The translations under genes and the position numbers were made by a program. The notes under the pieces were generated by a model. It saw only the letters and a list, made by a program, of their open reading frames with translations. It was not told where the DNA came from and searched no databases. From the NCBI RefSeq assembly GCF_900105675.1, contig NZ_LT629786.1, positions 1,860,001 to 1,924,000 of the forward strand: a DNA stretch of 64,000 nt. Reading direction: 5' to 3'. Shown piece by piece: positions 45,935-53,827 of this stretch; the first letter of the stretch is position 1; the number at the start of each line of letters is the position of its first letter. Source of the DNA: Pseudomonas synxantha. Its GTDB lineage: Bacteria > Pseudomonadota > Gammaproteobacteria > Pseudomonadales > Pseudomonadaceae.

Positions 45935-47193
45935 TGTACGGACCGGACACATGGTTGACACCTGTGCGGGGACATAGTGGACACATTATGCCCCGTAGTC
46001 AGGGTTGTTTACGTCGAAGGTCCGTAGAAATTGATGGCAGAAATAGACGTCAAACAAGCCATCTCTTTCAGCGTTAGGGCGTATTGCTATGTGTTGCCCA
46101 CGCAGGCCTTTGGCGATGCTGAAGTAGCGTTTCTGAAAGCGAAATCGACTGTCATAAACCTTTGCCAATACATCATCTGGGCCATATTCAAAGTCCGACA
46201 GTTGCTGTGGATATGCCCAGGGGCTACTCCGATAGCGGTCCATCGGCACCTTGTAGCCCAGCGCCTGATGAGGGCGCTGCAGGTTATAAACCTCACGCCA
46301 TTGATCAAAAGCCGATTGAGCGTCCATCAGTGTGGAAAAGTACCGTCCATCAAGTACTTCTGCTTTGAGCGAGCGGTGGAAACGTTCGATCTTTCCATTG
46401 GTTTGAGGGTGGCGAGGACGGCTGAAGCTGATCCGGATTCCCAGGCGAATCAGCCAGATACTCAACTCTGAAACCTCACCTGGATTGCGTGGCGAGCCCC
46501 AGGGAGCACCGTTATCAACGTTGATCCGAACCGGCAAGCCATAGCGCTGGAAAACCTCAATCATCTTCTCCTTCACCGTGGCTCCCCGTTCGTTATCACA
46601 GGCCTCAATGGCTAGGCTGAACCGGGAGTGGTCGTCCAACAGAGTCAGGGGGTGGCATCGACCTTGCTGCAGTGCGAAATGCCCTTTGAAATCCATCTGC
46701 CAAAGATCATTAGGCGCGTCGTGTTCAAATCGCAGCGTCGCCGAATGCTCCTTCAGAGACGGTTGAATCAGGTCATGCCGGTGCAAGATATTGGTGACGG
46801 TGCTGGGGGCGATGCGCTTTTCCAACAGGCTACTAATTGTGCGTCCGCCCCATGCTGGATGGGCCTGTCTAAGTGTGATGACTTGTGCTTCCAAGGCCGT
46901 CTGGGTCAGTTTGGGACTGCTCGCTGGTCTGCGGGATTTCTCTTGCAGACCAGGCTGACCCAGCGCCTCGTAGCGTTTGAGCCACTTGTACGCTGTTTGT
47001 GGGCTGATACCGAATCGTCGACACAGCTCACGTTTGTTGCTGCCGGGTTGCCGTGCTAAGGCAACGAACTCTTCTTTCAGGCTCATGGTGTCTCTCGTAG
47101 TCCAAGGCATGATGGCTTCCCGGCGAAGTTAGTTCGCCGCAAAGTGTCCACCATGTCCCCGCACACCCGTCAACCATGTGTCCGGTCCGTACA
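45935..47193 (-). mobile_element. Complete IS481-family insertion sequence
   Basis: A 1259-bp element bounded by 50-bp inverted repeats (45935-45984 and 47144-47193) that match at 46 of 50 positions and begin TGTACGGACCGGACACATGG. It is flanked by a 7-bp direct repeat AAAAGCC (45928-45934 and 47194-47200), the target duplication. One transposase gene fills the interior. With intact ends, an intact gene and a perfect duplication it looks recently inserted and possibly still active. Confidence 0.95.
45986..47086 (-). CDS. IS481-family transposase
   Basis: A 366-residue DDE transposase. An N-terminal helix-turn-helix (RELCRRFGISPQTAYKWLKR) is followed by an rve integrase core with the catalytic residues in WQMDFKGHF (D), NVDNGAPWG (D) and NGKIERFHRSLKAE (E). 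The C-terminal region YNLQRPHQALGYKVPMDRY is typical for the family. ATG at 47086 with GAGAG about 6 bases upstream is preferred; an ATG eight codons earlier is possible. The stop lies one base inside the left inverted repeat boundary. No frameshift or internal stop. Confidence 0.93.
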   Translation of the reverse strand: MSLKEEFVALARQPGSNKRELCRRFGISPQTAYKWLKRYEALGQPGLQEKSRRPASSPKLTQTALEAQVITLRQAHPAWGGRTISSLLEKRIAPSTVTNILHRHDLIQPSLKEHSATLRFEHDAPNDLWQMDFKGHFALQQGRCHPLTLLDDHSRFSLAIEACDNERGATVKEKMIEVFQRYGLPVRINVDNGAPWGSPRNPGEVSELSIWLIRLGIRISFSRPRHPQTNGKIERFHRSLKAEVLDGRYFSTLMDAQSAFDQWREVYNLQRPHQALGYKVPMDRYRSSPWAYPQQLSDFEYGPDDVLAKVYDSRFRFQKRYFSIAKGLRGQHIAIRPNAERDGLFDVYFCHQFLRTFDVNNPDYGA

Positions 47194-47527
47194 AAAAGCC
47201 CAAAAGTAAGCAAAAGGCTCTTGCCCCACCACTCGGCACCTCGCCCAGGCTCGGTGTGCCCTCACTCCGGTTTGAATCCGTGGGCCGCCGTCATGGGCCA
47301 TCCCTGGCCCAGGACGGCTAACCCGGCGTCCTGCCGGGTTACCCCACGGCTTCAAGCCTGCGTTCGGCCAGCGTGGTTTAACGGGGCGCCTAAGATCAAA
47401 AGCAGATCAAGATCAAGAGCGGCTCGATGCGCATCGTGGTTACCGTTGACTGCTGAAAAGTTGTGTAGATACCCATGCTCTTCGGGGGCAAGCCCTCTCC
47501 CACATTTGGATTGGGTGCACCCAGCAA

Positions 47528-48739
47528 TCAAACCCCCTTGGTCGACGGCAGCAATATTGTCAGGATGCCCACCAACGGCAGGAAAGAGCACAATTTGTAG
47601 ACGTACTCGATGCCATGATGGTCGGCGAGCATGCCGAGCAGCGCCGCACCGATCCCGCTGAAACCGAACATCAGGCCGAAGAATATCCCGGCGATCATGC
47701 CCACATTGCCTGGCACCAGCTCCTGGGCAAATACCACGATGGCCGAGAACGCCGAAGCGATGATGAAGCCGATGACCACGCTGAGTACGGCGGTCCAGAA
47801 CAGGTCGACGTAGGGCAGGGCGAGGGTGAACGGCGCGGCGCCGAGGATCGAGAACCAGATGACTTTCTTGCGGCCGATCTTGTCGCCGATCGGGCCACCG
47901 GCGAAGGTGCCGACTGCCACGGCGCCGAGGAACAGGAACAGGTACATCTGCGAGCTGGAAACCGACAGCTGGAACTTCTCAATCAGGTAGAAGGTGAAGT
48001 AGCTGGTCAGGCTGGTCATGTACCAGTATTTGGAGAACACCAGCACGGCCAGGACCACCAGGGCAAAGGTCACGCGGCCCTTGGACAGGCCATGGGTTGC
48101 CTGGCTGCCTTGCTTGAGCTTGAACAGGTTGAGGTGGTGGCGGTACCAGCGACTCAGGCCGTACAGCACCAGGATCGCGAACACCGCGAACAGGCCGAAC
48201 CAGGCGATATGGCTTTGGCCGTAGGGAATGATGATGGCCGCCGCCAGCAACGGGCCGAAGGCGCTGCCGGTGTTGCCGCCGACCTGGAAGGTCGATTGCG
48301 CCAGGCCATAGCGGCCACCGGAGGCCAGGCGGGCGACGCGGGAGGTTTCTGGGTGGAAGGTCGACGAGCCAACGCCCACCAACCCCGCCGCGAGCAGAAT
48401 CGCCGGGAAGCTGCCGACAAACGCCAGCATCAAAATACCGACCAAGGTGCACACCATGCCCGCTGGCAGCAGCCAAGGCTTGGGATGACGGTCGGTGTGA
48501 TAGCCGATCCAGGGTTGCAGCAAGGAGGCGGTCAACTGGAAGGTCAGGGTGATCAGGCCGACCTGGGTGAAGCTCAAGCCGTAGTTGGCCTTGAGCATCG
48601 GGTAGACCGACGGCAGCACGGCCTGGATCAGGTCATTGATCATATGCGCCAGGGCGCAGGCGCCGAGGACGCGCATCACCAGGGGGCTTATCTGGGGCGT
48701 GGTTGTGGCAGCGGCGGGTGTCGCGGTGAGACTCGACAT
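47528..48739 (-). CDS. fsr: MFS efflux protein of the fosmidomycin-resistance (Fsr) family
   Basis: A 403-residue inner-membrane exporter with about twelve helices. CALAHMINDLIQAVLPSVYP and FTQVGLITLTFQLTASLLQP are the characteristic start of Fsr, with GVGSSTFHPETSRVARLASG and FQVGGNTGSAFGPLLAA further on. E. coli Fsr exports fosmidomycin and related compounds; the natural substrate here is unknown. It is divergent from an AraC-type regulator gene, which likely controls it. Confidence 0.88.
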   Translation of the reverse strand: MSSLTATPAAATTTPQISPLVMRVLGACALAHMINDLIQAVLPSVYPMLKANYGLSFTQVGLITLTFQLTASLLQPWIGYHTDRHPKPWLLPAGMVCTLVGILMLAFVGSFPAILLAAGLVGVGSSTFHPETSRVARLASGGRYGLAQSTFQVGGNTGSAFGPLLAAAIIIPYGQSHIAWFGLFAVFAILVLYGLSRWYRHHLNLFKLKQGSQATHGLSKGRVTFALVVLAVLVFSKYWYMTSLTSYFTFYLIEKFQLSVSSSQMYLFLFLGAVAVGTFAGGPIGDKIGRKKVIWFSILGAAPFTLALPYVDLFWTAVLSVVIGFIIASAFSAIVVFAQELVPGNVGMIAGIFFGLMFGFSGIGAALLGMLADHHGIEYVYKLCSFLPLVGILTILLPSTKGV

Positions 48740-48882
48740 GCGGGCATTCCATACAAGGCAGCAAACAGGGGCAGACAGGACTTAGCTGGCAACCATTTCT
48801 AATTGTTTCGAAAGCTATGCTAGATTCGAAGGAAAAGCCTGTCTCGCGCAATTCGGGCGGAAACCATCGCAAAAAGGGCAAA

Positions 48883-49656
48883 ATGATCAGATCACTGGAT
48901 AAATTTCTTCGGGATATCGATGAGGGCGACTGGGCTGTCATCAGCTCGGCTACCGATTATCCGGAAAACTGGGTGATCCCTGAGCACAGCCACAACAAAC
49001 ATCAACTGCTGTACGCCATCGGTGGCGTCATGGTGGTGTATTCGGCCCTGCGGCAATGGACGGTACCGCCCAATCGTGGCTTTTGGATGCCCTGTGGTCA
49101 AGTTCACTCATTGCGCTGCGTAGGCACGTTGAAGATGCGCAGTGTGTTCGTGCGCCCGGACAGCTTCCCGAACCTGCCGGCCGAGCCGAAAACGGTGACG
49201 GTTTCCCCATTGTTGAGCGAGCTGATCAAGGCCTCGGTCAGCCTGAAACCGCCCTATGCCGAGGACTCACGCGATGCCCGGATCATGCACCTGATCCTCG
49301 ACGAGCTGGCCAACCTACCCGCCTTGCCACTGTCCCTGCCACAGCCTGTCGACCCGCGCCTGAGCCAGATCTGCCTGGTGTTGCAGAACGAACCGGGAGA
49401 TGCCTCCACCGTCGCGCACTGGAGTGCGCGCCTGGGGCTGGACCAAACCACCATCCAGCGCCTGTTCCGCAAGGAAACCGGCATGACCTTCGGCCAATGG
49501 CGCCAGCAGGCGCGGCTGCTGCTGGCGCTGGAGCGCATTGCGGTGGGGGAGAAGATTATCGATGTGGCGTTTGAACTGGGGTATGAAAGCCCGAGTGCGT
49601 TTACCAGTATGTTCAAGAAGCAGTTTGGGCGCACGCCGAGTCAGTTTTTCAGGTAG
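48883..49656 (+). CDS. AraC-family transcriptional regulator
   Basis: A 257-residue regulator. The N-terminal cupin-like ligand domain (PEHSHNKHQLLYAIGGVMVV, PPNRGFWMPCGQVHSLRCVG) precedes two C-terminal helix-turn-helix motifs (HWSARLGLDQTTIQRLFRKE; IIDVAFELGYESPSAFTSMF, then KKQFGRTPSQFFR). The start at 48883 has AAAGGG upstream; a further 22 codons upstream are possible but unsupported. The divergent fsr gene is the obvious target. Confidence 0.88.
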   Translation: MIRSLDKFLRDIDEGDWAVISSATDYPENWVIPEHSHNKHQLLYAIGGVMVVYSALRQWTVPPNRGFWMPCGQVHSLRCVGTLKMRSVFVRPDSFPNLPAEPKTVTVSPLLSELIKASVSLKPPYAEDSRDARIMHLILDELANLPALPLSLPQPVDPRLSQICLVLQNEPGDASTVAHWSARLGLDQTTIQRLFRKETGMTFGQWRQQARLLLALERIAVGEKIIDVAFELGYESPSAFTSMFKKQFGRTPSQFFR

Positions 49657-50170
49657 CGCTAACCTGAAATTGCATCTCCATTATTCCAAAAATGTCTAGA
49701 GAACTGTGAATGTTGACAGGTGCCAAATACTAAGGATATGCATAAACTTTGGATAGCCGATATTTCGCATGAAGTGCAGCTGTTAGCTAAGGGTATGCGT
49801 AAAAAGATTTGACGATCAATGAGAAAGTCGAAATGCAATATTTGGGTAAGCATCATAAAAAAGATACTTCAATCACGGCGACACGATTTCCTGATGTCAT
49901 TAATGTTTAAAGTTTGTGCTTGATAGTACGCAGATTAAATCTGCTTATAGAGCTGTTATTCAACTTGGTTGATCCGCAGTCTGTAATGTTGACTTGTACG
50001 CTATCGGCGAATGCCCCTGTGTGCTTAAGGTCCTTGAAGAATGGCAGCCCCGACGGACTCGCATTTGTCAGGTTGCAAAGCTTTTGATCAAAAAGAGAAA
50101 GATCGATTAAATATTATCTATTCATGGTTTTTTGCTGTAAGTGAAAGTAAAGAATGAAAGGAGATTTTTT
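49657..50170. other. AT-rich intergenic region without recognisable genes
   Basis: About 510 bases, clearly richer in A and T than the rest of the window. No frame has coding character. The only structured item seen is GCAGATTAAATCTGC at 49930-49944, a 7-bp inverted repeat around one base. The region leads into the orphan gene at 50171, so it may hold its promoter. The composition suggests DNA acquired from elsewhere. Confidence 0.6.
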
Positions 50171-50524
50171 ATGTCTATAATAAACCTGAAATTCACTTTC
50201 AATACCTCTGAAGCTTTGGAGCTTTTTTATGAGGATTTGGGAAATGTTGTGAAACTTGTGACATTTTCAGGCCGGACGGTAGATTATTCCATCTGGCGTG
50301 AAGTAGAGCATGGGCCCAATGGGCAATACTTGGTGATGAAGGGGTGTTTCGTTGATCTGAAAGAGGCCCAGAAGGTAACGATTTTGAACTTGAGTGGTTT
50401 TGAGCTCAACATCAGGGGGGCAGAGACTAAAGTTTTAGGTAGGGATGAGGCGATGGATTTGACGTTCAGTCCCCCTGGTGCGCAGTACCATATCGAAGCG
50501 ACCAGTGAAAATAAACGCGAGTAA
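50171..50524 (+). CDS. Orphan protein of unknown function in AT-rich DNA
   Basis: A 117-residue soluble protein (MSIINLKFTFNTSEALELF, WREVEHGPNGQYLVMKGCF, LSGFELNIRGAETKVLG, FSPPGAQYHIEA). Alternating hydrophobic residues suggest mainly beta strands. An excellent ribosome site, AAGGAG, lies 7 bases ahead of the ATG, which argues for a real gene. Codon use is AT-rich compared with neighbours, a sign of horizontal transfer. No family is recognised. A probable terminator follows. Confidence 0.7.
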   Translation: MSIINLKFTFNTSEALELFYEDLGNVVKLVTFSGRTVDYSIWREVEHGPNGQYLVMKGCFVDLKEAQKVTILNLSGFELNIRGAETKVLGRDEAMDLTFSPPGAQYHIEATSENKRE

Positions 50525-50584
50525 TAGCTTTTGAATTCCACCGGTTGAATGGCTTGTCGAATTCGTTTGATCTCGATTGCAAAG

Positions 50585-50624
50585 AGGCTGCTGAGCGACA
50601 TTTTTCTTGCAGCCTTTTCTTTTC
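50585..50624 (+). terminator. Probable Rho-independent terminator after the orphan gene
   Basis: AGGCTGC (50585-50591) and GCAGCCT (50609-50615) pair across a 17-base loop and are followed by TTTCTTTTC. The loop is long, but the T-rich tail supports termination on the plus strand. Confidence 0.5.
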
Positions 50625-50710
50625 AAAAAACCATAGGCCAAGCGTTGAGACTCAGTCAGGCTGATGTTCTGCAAAACCGGTGAGCTGATTGTTACGAAGC
50701 CAATGGGGCG

Positions 50711-51214
50711 TTACTGATCTGCCGGGTTCAAGTTAGCATAGAAAATGCAGCCGATAAGCCGCGCAAACAGGCTCAGGGTCTCGGGCAGATTGGGGTCGTC
50801 GAACAGCATCGCCCGCGAATCCAGCGCACATAGCGCTCCAAACAGACGCCCATCGGGCAGAAAGATCGGCGCGCCGGCATAGCTTTCGATGGCGTATTGC
50901 TTGACCACCGGGCGCGCCGCAAAGCGGCCGTTCTGGCTGATCTGCGGGATGAACAAGACTTGAGGGTCGATGCAGAACTCACTGCACAGGGTGGTTTCCA
51001 GGTCGAGCACGTCGTCGACGTTGATGCCCATTTGCAGAGGGTCGTAGGCCGAACACACCACCCATTCCAGGTCGGTAAATTTGGCGATGCCGGCGAATCT
51101 CATGCCGGTCAAGCGTGTGACCAGCTTGAGAATGTTGGTTGTGGCTTCGATTTCGGCGATAGCAGCGCGTTCATCTGCGCTGAGTAACGATTGTGCAGTG
51201 ACGCTTGGAATCAT
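50711..51214 (-). CDS. GAF-domain protein
   Basis: A 167-residue cytoplasmic protein made of a single GAF domain (about 25-160): LVTRLTGMRFAGIAKFTDLE, LETTLCSEFCIDPQVLFIPQ, QYAIESYAGAPIFLPDGRLF and GALCALDSRAML. GAF domains bind small ligands, nucleotides or chromophores. Here there is no attached output domain, so it may sense a signal for another protein. The start at 51214 removes 13 residues of unsupported sequence. It starts 53 bases after proP on the same strand and may be part of the same transcript. Confidence 0.85.
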   Translation of the reverse strand: MIPSVTAQSLLSADERAAIAEIEATTNILKLVTRLTGMRFAGIAKFTDLEWVVCSAYDPLQMGINVDDVLDLETTLCSEFCIDPQVLFIPQISQNGRFAARPVVKQYAIESYAGAPIFLPDGRLFGALCALDSRAMLFDDPNLPETLSLFARLIGCIFYANLNPADQ

Positions 51215-51266
51215 GCTGAACACTCCAGTGGCATGGCCGCTCGCAGCGGCCATGCACAGTCAGGTC

Positions 51267-52769
51267 TTAGTTAATCCGTGGATGCTGCTGCACCAGGTTT
51301 TCACGCTTGGCTTGCAGCGCGGCAATCTCGGCATCGATGTCTTCGATTTTCTGCTCGATATTGTCGTGATGTTCCTGCAGCAGCTCCTTGGCTTCTGCCA
51401 TGTCGGACGCCGCAGGGGCCGCACCGCGTAGGGGCTTGTTGGCGGTTTCCTTCATGGTCAGGCCAGTGACCAGGCCGACTACGGCGAACACCATCAGGTA
51501 GTAGGCGGGCATGTACAGGTCGTTGGTGCTTTCCACCAGCCAGGCGACGACGGTTGGCGTGACGCCGGCGATCAGCACCGAGACGTTGAATGCACTGGCC
51601 AGGGCGCTGTAGCGCAGGTGAGTAGGGAACATCGCCGGTAAGGTGGAGGCCATCACGCCGATAAAGAAGTTCAGGACAATGGCCAGGATCAACAGGCCGC
51701 TGAAAATCAGCCCGGTCTTGCCGCTGGTGATCAGCATGAACGCCGGGATCGACAGGAACAGCAGGCCAATGCTGCCGGCGATGATGAACGGCTTGCGGCC
51801 GATTTTGTCGCTGACAAAGCCAATGAACGGCTGCACGAACAACATGCCGACCATGATTGCGATGATGATCAACACGCCGCTGTTTTCGGCGTAGTGCAGG
51901 TTGTGGGACAGGTAGCTCGGCATGTAGGTGAGCAGCATGTAGTAGGTCACGTTGGTGGCCGCGACGATACCGATGCAGGTCAACAGGCTGCGCCAGTGCT
52001 TGGTGGCGATCTCCTTGAACGACACTCGAGGGCCGTGGGTCAGGCCTTCGCGGTCGCCCTGTTCGAGCTTGTCGACGTGTTGCTGGAACGCCGGGGTCTC
52101 TTCCAGCGCATGGCGCAGGTACAGGCCGATCATGCCCAGGGGCAGGGCGAGGAAGAACGGCAGGCGCCAGCCCCAGGATTCGAATTCCGCTTCGCCGAGC
52201 ACGGTGGAGATCAATACCACCACACCAGCGCCAAGCACGAAACCGGCAATCGAACCAAAGTCCAGCCAACTGCCGAGGAAACCGCGCTTGCGGTCCGGAG
52301 CGTACTCGGCGACGAAGATCGACGCGCCGGTGTACTCGCCACCCACCGAGAAGCCTTGGGCCATTTTGCACAACAGCAGCAAAATCGGCGCCCAGATGCC
52401 GATGGAGGCATAGCCGGGAATCAAGCCAATGGCGAAGGTGCTCAAGGACATGATCACGATGGTGGCGGCGAGGACTTTTTGCCGCCCATACTTATCGCCC
52501 AGAGCGCCAAAGAACAGGCCACCCAGTGGGCGAATCAGGAAGGGCACGGAGAAGGTGCCCAGTGCAGCGATCATTTGCACGCTGGGAGACGCGTCGGGGA
52601 AGAATACCTTGCCCAGCACGTAGGCGACAAAGCCATACACACCAAAGTCGAACCATTCCATGGCATTGCCCAGTGCGGCAGCAGTGATTGCTTTGCGCAT
52701 CTTGCTGTCGTCGACAATGGTGATGTCTTTCAATCCGATGGGTTTGACGCGTTTTTTCCGTAATTTCAT
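51267..52769 (-). CDS. proP: Osmoprotectant/proton symporter ProP
   Basis: A 500-residue MFS carrier, the same length as E. coli ProP and very similar along its whole length as I recall it: AITAAALGNAMEWFDFGVYG, KMAQGFSVGGEYTGASIFVA, LEETPAFQQHVDKLEQGDRE, TNVTYYMLLTYMPSYLSHNL, PAMFPTHLRYSALASAFNVS. ProP imports proline, glycine betaine and other compatible solutes under high osmolarity. The C-terminal extension EQKIEDIDAEIAALQAKREN has a heptad pattern, matching the osmosensory coiled coil. ATG at 52769 is preferred over GTG at 52778 because the protein then begins as in E. coli. Confidence 0.95.
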   Translation of the reverse strand: MKLRKKRVKPIGLKDITIVDDSKMRKAITAAALGNAMEWFDFGVYGFVAYVLGKVFFPDASPSVQMIAALGTFSVPFLIRPLGGLFFGALGDKYGRQKVLAATIVIMSLSTFAIGLIPGYASIGIWAPILLLLCKMAQGFSVGGEYTGASIFVAEYAPDRKRGFLGSWLDFGSIAGFVLGAGVVVLISTVLGEAEFESWGWRLPFFLALPLGMIGLYLRHALEETPAFQQHVDKLEQGDREGLTHGPRVSFKEIATKHWRSLLTCIGIVAATNVTYYMLLTYMPSYLSHNLHYAENSGVLIIIAIMVGMLFVQPFIGFVSDKIGRKPFIIAGSIGLLFLSIPAFMLITSGKTGLIFSGLLILAIVLNFFIGVMASTLPAMFPTHLRYSALASAFNVSVLIAGVTPTVVAWLVESTNDLYMPAYYLMVFAVVGLVTGLTMKETANKPLRGAAPAASDMAEAKELLQEHHDNIEQKIEDIDAEIAALQAKRENLVQQHPRIN

Positions 52770-52953
52770 GCGGGCCACTCTTAAAGCTGAACAGGGGAGG
52801 TGCCATCGCTACGATGGCACCACTCTGTCAGTTCAGATACAAGAGGACACGAAATAATTCACCCCGTCGGGTACTTTTTCTCGCGTTTGCGAAAATATCG
52901 TTATCAGTGCCCTCGCGCCGGCGTGCGAATCCACGGCTTAACCAAATTTAAAT

Positions 52954-53040
52954 GTGGGAGGGGGCTTGCCCCCGATGGCGGTGGGTCAGTTAACAAATAG
53001 GCGTCTGGCACACCGCTATCGAGGGCAAGCCCCCTCCCAC
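52954..53040. repeat. REPIN upstream of the acetyltransferase gene
   Basis: A complete 87-bp REPIN in the gap between proP and the divergent acetyltransferase gene. It is unusual in lying between two gene starts rather than two ends. Confidence 0.9.
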
Positions 53041-53153
53041 ATTGGGTCGTCGCTGTTTTGAGCATTTCGTTCGCTTAACTGACTGCGGCGACGATGGCGA
53101 TATTGGCTAAACTCGGCTCGCAGGCCTATGCCGCAAACAGGAACGCCATTTGT

Positions 53154-53684
53154 ATGCCAAACCGCCATTCACGCCTCATCTACCGCCAACCGCAGCCCGC
53201 TGATGTTCAGCGATTGCTCGAGATCTTCGGCGACCCGCAGACCAATTTGTTCAACCCGGCCGGGCCCATGCCGGATCTCGCGGCGGCCCAGCGCTTGCTG
53301 GCCCATTGGATGGAACAATGGGCCACTCATGGCTACGGCTGGTGGGCGATTGCCCGCAAAGAAGCGCCCGGACACATCATCGGGTTTGGCGGCATTGCGC
53401 AGCTCAACTATCTGACACAACGACGCGTCAACCTCGGCTATCGCTTTGCCGTCGAAGCCTGGGGGCAGGGCTACGCCACCGAGGTGGGGCGTGATGCGTT
53501 GGTGCTGGCGTTTGAAACCTTCGGTCTGCCGGAAGTCTTCGGCCTGGTACGACCCGACCATGTTGCGTCGATCCGTGTGCTGGAAAAGATCGGCATGCAA
53601 CCTTTCGGCCTGTTGGACGACGTGCCAGGCCAGGCACCTAGCTTGGTGATGCGGGTTTGTCATCCTACAACTGCACAAAGCTGA
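53154..53684 (+). CDS. GNAT-family acetyltransferase (RimJ/RimL-like)
   Basis: A 176-residue N-acetyltransferase. RLIYRQPQPADVQRLLEIFG opens the domain; the acetyl-CoA loop region is LGYRFAVEAWGQGYATEVGR, and VFGLVRPDHVASIRVLEKIG is the conserved C-terminal part of the Acetyltransf_3 group. It acetylates an amino group on a protein or small molecule; substrate unknown. Start at 53154 chosen because the domain begins shortly after it. Monocistronic. Confidence 0.87.
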   Translation: MPNRHSRLIYRQPQPADVQRLLEIFGDPQTNLFNPAGPMPDLAAAQRLLAHWMEQWATHGYGWWAIARKEAPGHIIGFGGIAQLNYLTQRRVNLGYRFAVEAWGQGYATEVGRDALVLAFETFGLPEVFGLVRPDHVASIRVLEKIGMQPFGLLDDVPGQAPSLVMRVCHPTTAQS

Positions 53685-53777
53685 CTTTTTTCATATCGCT
53701 CTAACTCCTCGATAAGCGGCACTCTTTCCGATTGACACTGCGTGGGCGTCCCGATATAAAAGTCGCAGTTGTACGAC

Positions 53778-53799
53778 GACATATGACGTTACATATGTC
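53778..53799. promoter_or_regulatory. Inverted repeat upstream of the hexuronate-type MFS gene
   Basis: GACATATG and CATATGTC form perfect 8-bp arms around ACGTTA. It starts 50 bases before the MFS start codon, where a repressor such as a GntR-family regulator would bind. GTTGTACGAC just upstream (53768-53777) is itself nearly palindromic. Confidence 0.45.
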
Positions 53800-53827
53800 C
53801 TACCTAACAAAAATAAAAAGTGATGCC

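Larger units (their letters stand above)
45802..47503. repeat. Long REP-flanked structured repeat, copy 2 (split by an IS)
   Basis: Left part 45802-45934 and right part 47194-47503 match copy 1 at 5231-5652; an IS481-family element lies between them. Once the IS and one target copy are removed, this copy would be about 436 bp. It begins with a full REP arm and ends with a REP arm (CGGGGGCAAGCCCTCTCCCAC). The central region has outer arms 47269-47284 and 47343-47358 (14 of 16 pairing), a hairpin GCCGTC..GACGGC with inner GGGCCA/TGGCCC (47287-47318), and AACCCGGC/GCCGGGTT (47320-47340). These arms differ in sequence from copy 1. Confidence 0.8.

Noticed and set aside
47396..47420. AAAAGCAGATCAAGATCAAGAGC direct repeats as possible binding sites
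   Set aside because: The same stretch is in the other copy of the long repeat (5546-5568), so it is part of that element rather than a local operator.
49659..49856. 65-codon frame in the AT-rich gap
   Set aside because: No convincing start signal or domain; composition fits random AT-rich DNA.
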